This document shows, one piece after another, positions 62,527 through 64,000 of a stretch of DNA of 64,000 nt. Source of the DNA: Vreelandella neptunia (GTDB taxonomy: Bacteria > Pseudomonadota > Gammaproteobacteria > Pseudomonadales > Halomonadaceae); assembly GCF_022489065.1 (NCBI RefSeq), contig NZ_JAKVTW010000004.1, positions 186,001-250,000 of the forward strand, given 5' to 3'. Position numbers and translations under genes: made by a program. Below the pieces are notes generated by a model, which saw only the letters and a program-made list of their open reading frames with translations, was not told the origin of the DNA and made no database searches. The stretch's first letter is position 1. Every line of letters starts with the position of its first letter.

Positions 62527-63597
62527 ATGCTAGCCTCCATTGCTTCCCCAAGAATAGCTATCGTGGGTGCTGGCGCCATCGGTACTACCCTAGCGGCGCG
62601 CCTTGCATTGGCAGGGTATACCGTCAGCGTGCTGGCTCGAGGTGGCACGCTGACGGCCATCAAGCGAAATGGTGTCTGCCTCATCGATCAGCAGGGGCAA
62701 CACACCGCCAGCGTCATTGCTGCGGATAATGGTGGTGAGCTTGGTAAGCAAGACATCGTCTTTCTGTGTACTAAAGCCCACTCTGTACCCTCCCTGTTGC
62801 CACAACTACAACCGCTGTTCGACCAGCACACATGCCTAGTGCCGATGGTGAACGGTACGCCATGGTGGTTACTCATGGATGCCGTGGAGCTTTGTGCCGC
62901 CAACACAGCCCCTGTAAACACAGCCCCTATAGAAACAGTCCATATAGAAGCGGTAGACCCGGGAGGTGAGCTGGTTCGCTGCCTACCTGCCAGCGCCATC
63001 ATCGGATGCGTCGTCTATATTGCGGCACATTTGCAGGCACCGGGCGTCGCGATCTCAAATACCCCGCCACGACTGATTGTTGGCGATATAGTCGCCACGC
63101 CCGACGCCGCGAATGGTCGTATGGAAACGCTTGTTAAGGTATTGGAAAACGGTGGCATCACGACGCGCCATACAGAGCGTATTAGAGATGCCGTATGGAG
63201 CAAAATCGCTGCTAACCTGACGTCCAACCCCCTCTCGGTGATGACAGGTACCACGCTGGCACAGCTGTATAGCCACCCCTCCCTGCAAAAGATCGTAAGC
63301 CAACTTTTTGAAGAAACGCGTCTTACAGCCCACGCCTATGGCGGTCGCCTTGAGATGACGTTGCAGGAGCTTCTTGATCTTGGCGAACGTATGGGGGCGG
63401 TCAGAACCTCTATGCTGCAGGACTATCAACAGGGGCGTGCTCTCGAACTCGCGGCGATCGTCGAGGGCGTGATCGAACTGGCGGATAGGAAGCGTATTTC
63501 CGTCCCCACTATCAAGTCCATTCTTCACCTTACGCGATACTTTGAAGACAGCGCTCTTCGTCAGTCACATGCCCACGGTGGCAAGGAGAATTCTTAG
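62527..63597 (+). CDS. Ketopantoate reductase family (PanE/ApbA) oxidoreductase
   Basis: 356 residues: N-terminal Rossmann domain (IAIVGAGAIGTTLAARLALAGYTVSVLARG), the conserved Lys in LCTKAHSV, and a helical C-terminal domain with AVWSKIAANLTSNPLSVMTGTT containing the catalytic Lys. It is longer than the ~300-residue PanE and carries an insertion of imperfect five-residue repeats near residues 126-140. AAGGAGG precedes the ATG, and it abuts the class II aldolase gene with no gap. Likely a catabolic 2-oxoacid reductase or dehydrogenase rather than the pantothenate enzyme. Confidence 0.83.
   Translation: MLASIASPRIAIVGAGAIGTTLAARLALAGYTVSVLARGGTLTAIKRNGVCLIDQQGQHTASVIAADNGGELGKQDIVFLCTKAHSVPSLLPQLQPLFDQHTCLVPMVNGTPWWLLMDAVELCAANTAPVNTAPIETVHIEAVDPGGELVRCLPASAIIGCVVYIAAHLQAPGVAISNTPPRLIVGDIVATPDAANGRMETLVKVLENGGITTRHTERIRDAVWSKIAANLTSNPLSVMTGTTLAQLYSHPSLQKIVSQLFEETRLTAHAYGGRLEMTLQELLDLGERMGAVRTSMLQDYQQGRALELAAIVEGVIELADRKRISVPTIKSILHLTRYFEDSALRQSHAHGGKENS
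62902..62946 (+). repeat. In-frame 15-bp tandem repeats inside the ketopantoate-reductase-like gene
   Basis: AACACAGCCCCTGTA, AACACAGCCCCTATA and a third diverged unit GAAACAGTCCATATA, encoding NTAPV-NTAPI-ETVHI. The unit length keeps the frame, giving a surface-loop expansion in the Rossmann domain. Confidence 0.8.
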
Positions 63598-64000
63598 ATG
63601 ACTATTAAGCCATTATTCATGCCGAATAACGTTCTAAAACCTGATCACTGCAGCGAAGATGAGTGGCAGCAGCGCCTTAAACTCGCCTACTGTTACCATC
63701 TAATCGATTTCTTCGGCTGGACGGAAACCATTTTCAACCATATCTCTGCCCGAGTGCCGGGCTCAGATAATCATTATTTGGTTAACCCCTTCGGTCTCAA
63801 CTACACGGAAGTGACACCGCTTAATCTGTTGAAGGTCGACCTGGACGGCAACAAGGTTGAGGCCTCTGAGTACAACGCCAATCCCGCTGGCTTTGCTCTG
63901 CATAGCGCAGTGCACGGGGCGCGGGAGGATATCCACTGCCTGTTGCATACCCATACTGTTCCCATCTCGGCCATCGTGCAGAAGAAAAAGGGCTTTACCC
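63598..64000 (+). CDS. Class II aldolase/adducin family protein (C-terminus beyond window)
   Basis: The first 134 residues are visible, starting at an ATG directly after the preceding stop codon. QQRLKLAYCYHLIDFFGWTETIFNHISARVPGSDNHYLVNPFGLNYTEVTP and HSAVHGAREDIHCLLHTHT are typical of the family; the HTH pair supplies zinc ligands. Members cleave or decarboxylate hydroxy acids. Pairing with a ketopantoate-reductase-like enzyme at the end of the iac operon suggests a side branch of indole-acetate or a related acid, but this is not established. Confidence 0.86.
   Translation, partial: MTIKPLFMPNNVLKPDHCSEDEWQQRLKLAYCYHLIDFFGWTETIFNHISARVPGSDNHYLVNPFGLNYTEVTPLNLLKVDLDGNKVEASEYNANPAGFALHSAVHGAREDIHCLLHTHTVPISAIVQKKKGFT

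Overview
The window looks like a chromosomal segment of a moderately halophilic gammaproteobacterium, most likely of the Halomonadaceae (Halomonas/Vreelandella type). This rests on close resemblance of the housekeeping proteins (UvrD, HexR, PsiE, YecE, YciA) to gammaproteobacterial forms, the abundance of TRAP and tripartite tricarboxylate (TTT) transporters, and a fused PcaD-PcaC protein. The taxonomic call is inference from remembered families, not from a search.

Region 1 (1-15.2 kb) is mostly core genome: a leftward pst phosphate-uptake operon (pstS, pstC, pstA, pstB cut by the window edge) with a Pho box between pstS and pstC; yciA; an orphan TRAP-type binding protein; psiE; uvrD; a palindromic intergenic element; hexR; a small basic protein; an NSS sodium symporter; yecE; and a first DUF1338 (HglS-type) dioxygenase that converges on an IclR-family regulator of the PcaR/PcaU/PobR type.

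Region 2 (15.2-48.1 kb) is a large island for hydroaromatic and hydroxybenzoate catabolism. It has two complete TTT transporters (tctCBA), a quinate/shikimate branch (quiC, an NAD-type shikimate/quinate dehydrogenase, aroQ), a KstD-like FAD dehydrogenase with a second QuiC-like TIM-barrel protein and an EamA exporter, a second DUF1338 gene with a CaiB/BaiF CoA-transferase, and the complete protocatechuate branch of the beta-ketoadipate pathway (pcaB; pcaI-J-F-DC-H-G). It ends with a TRAP transporter plus vanillin-type aldehyde dehydrogenase, pobR (AraC type) and pobA. Seven copies of a GTTCG-N5-CGAAC-type palindrome lie upstream of the regulator, both TTT operons, quiC, pcaB, pcaI and the TRAP-vdh operon. 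Five of them carry a third half-site exactly 19 bp away. I read these as the PcaR-type regulon. A second bipartite motif occurs with identical spacing upstream of both pobA and the TRAP-vdh operon, and probably marks PobR control.

Region 3 (48.1-64 kb) is one long rightward operon. It starts from an AT-rich promoter region and encodes an aerobic indole-3-acetic acid (iac) pathway: TRAP transporter, iacH amidase, iacA, iacB, iacC/iacD Rieske oxygenase, iacE, iacF, a second TRAP transporter, a tautomerase, a flavin reductase fused to a MarR-like domain (iacG), iacI, then a ketopantoate-reductase-like protein and a class II aldolase cut by the window edge. IAA would be degraded to catechol. The genes for catechol itself (cat) are not in the window.

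Together the genes bring in plant-derived shikimate/quinate, hydroxybenzoate/vanillin-type and indole-acetate compounds through dedicated binding-protein-dependent transporters. Quinate/shikimate, 4-hydroxybenzoate and aldehydes funnel to protocatechuate and then to succinyl-CoA and acetyl-CoA.
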